Assembly (NCBI GenBank): GCA_031277615.1
Contig: JAITMC010000018.1
Coordinates: 152,865 to 216,864, forward strand
Source: Chryseobacterium sp.
GTDB taxonomy: Bacteria > Bacteroidota > Bacteroidia > Flavobacteriales > Weeksellaceae
Reading direction: 5' to 3'
Length of the DNA: 64,000 nucleotides
Below, piece after piece: positions 62,422 through 64,000 of the stretch. Every line of letters begins with the position of its first letter. Positions within the stretch are counted from its first letter, which is position 1. Under the pieces are notes generated by a model. It did not search any database, was not told where the DNA came from, and saw only the letters and a list, made by a program, of their open reading frames with translations. The position numbers were made by a program, and so were the translations under genes.

Positions 62422-62908
62422 TCAAAATCGTTGGCAGAAAAGAATATTGATTTTTCTATTTACTATTGTTTTTATTATTTTTTCTGTTTTAATTTTAGGA
62501 AAATATTTGCTATCACATCCTCCTAAATATAAATTGTCATTTCAAATTGATAAGCAACAAATAATAGATTGTAATAATAAACAAATATTTTCTCTATCCA
62601 TTGAAAATGACTCTATAAGAGAAGATGGAGGTATTTATGAAATGGGAAAAACTATTGTATGGAATGGTTCCAGCCCGGCTCCCTCTGAAATTTCGTTAAA
62701 GAATTTACCTACAGGGTATTCATTATTTGGATATGATGAAGATGTGTCGAGAACTCAATTAATATTAAAACCAAATTGTAGTTATACTATTGAAGGATAT
62801 GGAAAAGGGAATATAAATTTCAAGATACGAATATGGACAGATAAAAATGGAAGAGTTTATAAAGCTTCCCATTCAGATTGCTCAAATAGTAACAGCTTAA
62901 AGGAATGA
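62405..62908 (+). CDS. Membrane-anchored orphan immunity candidate
   Basis: 167 residues. A basic N-terminus and one membrane helix (about 13-35) precede an exported beta-rich domain of about 130 residues (LSFQIDKQQIIDCNNKQIFS). No recognised family. Starts inside the putative toxin tail; lies between units R6 and R7. Confidence 0.58.
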   Translation: MEKKNNQNRWQKRILIFLFTIVFIIFSVLILGKYLLSHPPKYKLSFQIDKQQIIDCNNKQIFSLSIENDSIREDGGIYEMGKTIVWNGSSPAPSEISLKNLPTGYSLFGYDEDVSRTQLILKPNCSYTIEGYGKGNINFKIRIWTDKNGRVYKASHSDCSNSNSLKE

Positions 62909-62911
62909 TTG

Positions 62912-63168
62912 TTCCCTCGCGAGTGCTCAGAGTTTTATAACCTTCGTTCAGTATTCTGGATTGAATTTCCACCAAAACGGAATAAAAATATTCAAACAGA
63001 AGCTAAATTATATCCATCAAAATCCTGTTGAAAGTGGTTTTATCATGGATCTATAGTGGAAGTATAGGAGTGCCAAATTATTGTGATGATGATCAGGAGA
63101 TATTGGAAATAGATGTAAATTTATAAAAGAATGTTTGATGAACACAGGAAGATGCTTTCGGCAAATAA
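62912..63168. mobile_element. Degenerate MITE-like unit R7
   Basis: Left end reduced to TCCCTCGCGAGTGCTCAGAG. The middle encodes the RAYT segment KLNYIHQNPVESGFIMDL and then the C-terminal remnant. The right end is decayed as in R6. This copy keeps a part of RAYT (the IHQNPV motif) that R1, R2 and R5 have lost. Confidence 0.7.
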
Positions 63169-63192
63169 AAAGGAAAAGCCATAAATATTAAT

Positions 63193-63534
63193 ATGATGCA
63201 GTTTGAGAATTTTAAATGGGTTTTAATTTTAGGCATACTCGTTATGAATCTCAATTTTTGTCAAAAATGTGAGAAAGTTATCATTAAAGGGATTACAGGC
63301 AATGCAAAATTAGGAGGCATTGTAGAAACAGAAAATAAAGAGGTCTATTATATTGAAGGCATAGATAATTGGGGTGGGAACACTGGAAAAAGCATTATCG
63401 TAACAGGATGTTTAAATAAAATTAAGCACACTGATAAAAAGGAAAATGATAATCAGATAATTCAAACTGTTGATAATGGTGTTTGGGTTAAAAAAATAAT
63501 TCAAAATCCGAAATGGAAATTTGCGGATAAATAA
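63193..63534 (+). CDS. Small exported/lipoprotein-like orphan immunity candidate
   Basis: 113 residues. Hydrophobic N-terminus (about 8-24) ending NFCQKC, which may be a lipobox or a signal. Mature part of about 90 residues, beta-rich, no family recognised. Between units R7 and R8. Confidence 0.55.
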   Translation: MMQFENFKWVLILGILVMNLNFCQKCEKVIIKGITGNAKLGGIVETENKEVYYIEGIDNWGGNTGKSIIVTGCLNKIKHTDKKENDNQIIQTVDNGVWVKKIIQNPKWKFADK

Positions 63535-63538
63535 TTAT

Positions 63539-63764
63539 CTCCCTCATTAGCAAGAGCATTTTGCTCGTGCTCAGAATAATAACAAAACCCCTTGCAACAT
63601 ATATCCATCAAAATCCTGGTGGAAGTGGTTTTGTCATGGATCAACGGGAGTGGAAGTATAGTAGTGCGGAAATTATTGTGATGATGATCAGAAGATATTA
63701 GAAATAGATGTAATTTTATAAATGTTTGATAAGCGCGAGCAAGATGCTCGCGCCAGTGAGGGCT
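63539..63764. mobile_element. MITE-like unit R8
   Basis: Left end CCCTCATTAGCAAGAGC, RAYT segment IHQNPGGSGFVMDQREWKYS, then the C-terminal remnant, and right end AGCGCGAGCAAGATGCTCGC plus GCCAGTGAGGG. Another deletion form of the same parent element. Confidence 0.78.
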
Positions 63765-63797
63765 AACATCAACCGGTGAATAAAAAAGATATAACAA

Positions 63798-63838
63798 ATG
63801 AGTGATAACGAACTTTTATATAGTAGTTCAGTAATTTG
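63798..63838 (+). pseudogene. Start of an orphan gene cut by the IS256 element
   Basis: ATG at 63798 opens MSDNELLYSSSVIW, after which the sequence passes into the left end of an IS element. By position after R8, it is the next cassette gene of the array, interrupted by the insertion. Confidence 0.4.
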
Positions 63839-64000
63839 GGTAGTGTCTCACTAACTGTGTAAGTTAAAAAGTTATTCTGGAAAATTTTGAGCCTTTATAG
63901 CTCAAAAAATTTTACGGAAATAACTTTTTATTATTTTTAACCATTACATAGTTATGATCGACAAAGAAGAATTACTAAACAACAAGGATTTCTACAAATC
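63839..64000 (+). mobile_element. Left end of an IS256-family element (runs off the window)
   Basis: A GGTAGTGTCTCACTAACTGT end of the type seen at IS256-family termini is followed by a leader with an inverted repeat (AAAAAGTTATT and AATAACTTTTT). The transposase start at 63954 reads MIDKEELLNNKDFYK, the familiar beginning of Bacteroidota mutator-type transposases. Only the first 15 codons are in the window. Confidence 0.75.

Noticed and set aside
57801-63764. The repeated units as a CRISPR array
   Set aside because: The repeats are 200-330 bp, carry transposase remnants and are separated by genes of different length; there are no short repeat-spacer units or cas genes.

Overview
The window looks like a chromosome segment of a Bacteroidota bacterium of the Flavobacteriia, most likely Chryseobacterium or a close Weeksellaceae relative. 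The reasons are the moderate-to-low GC content, promoters of the TAnnTTTG type, almost no Shine-Dalgarno sequences, proteins with type 9 secretion (T9SS) C-terminal sorting domains, TPR/LytTR two-component signalling, DUF6766 and ISAon1/RAYT-type elements. No rRNA, tRNA or CRISPR array was seen. All identifications come from reading the sequence and recalling protein families; no search was run.

Layout. (1) 0.1-8.1 kb is a stress/detoxification block, mostly one strand: large-subunit catalase, zinc alcohol/formaldehyde dehydrogenase, CinA-like protein, two short-chain dehydrogenases, a tiny lipoprotein, an FAD/Rieske oxidoreductase and a duplicated DUF6766 membrane protein. (2) 8.1-10.1 kb has an AraC regulator divergent from an exported flavodoxin-RidA fusion. 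(3) 10.2-10.9 kb is a non-coding pair of 260-bp direct repeats. (4) 10.9-17.2 kb is a biotin locus: a MocR-type regulator whose PLP lysine is replaced by arginine, divergent from a ferritin-like di-iron protein, bioF, bioD, bioB, a 31-residue membrane peptide and bioA. (5) 17.4-18.1 kb is a DUF421 membrane protein.

(6) 18.1-32.3 kb is a LytTR response regulator/TPR histidine kinase pair followed by about fifteen small envelope proteins of mostly unknown function. Five promoters in this stretch, one in front of each transcription unit including the regulator itself, carry the same 12-bp direct repeat (CGRATTGTAAAY) with a 20-21 bp period. The second copy starts 39-40 bp upstream of a TAnnTTTG-like -7 element, and none has a TTG -33 box. 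This reads as a self-contained, autoregulated LytTR regulon.

(7) 32.3-37.1 kb is accessory DNA: REP-like palindromes, an ISAon1 remnant, a 977-residue exported glycine-rich/coiled-coil protein and a phage-associated small protein. (8) 37.3-42.0 kb encodes a short UvrA-like ABC ATPase, a chromate transporter and a membrane-anchored AraC-type regulator.

(9) 42.3-57.8 kb is a compact, same-strand run: a tail-fibre-like exported protein, an S8 protease and a second protein (both with T9SS sorting domains), then a 3287-residue SpvB/TcdB-RHS protein ending in a variable AT-rich toxin domain, overlapped by a lipoprotein immunity candidate. (10) 57.8-64.0 kb continues as an array of small AT-rich orphan genes. 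They are separated by about eight copies of a MITE-like unit made from an internally deleted REP-associated tyrosine transposase (RAYT) with about 31-bp palindromic terminal inverted repeats. Several cassettes begin with the broken tail of a putative lost toxin domain overlapping the next gene, as in the intact pair upstream. The array is cut by an IS256-family element at the right edge. The RHS toxin with its RAYT-punctuated cassette array and the LytTR direct-repeat regulon are the two most novel-looking systems here.
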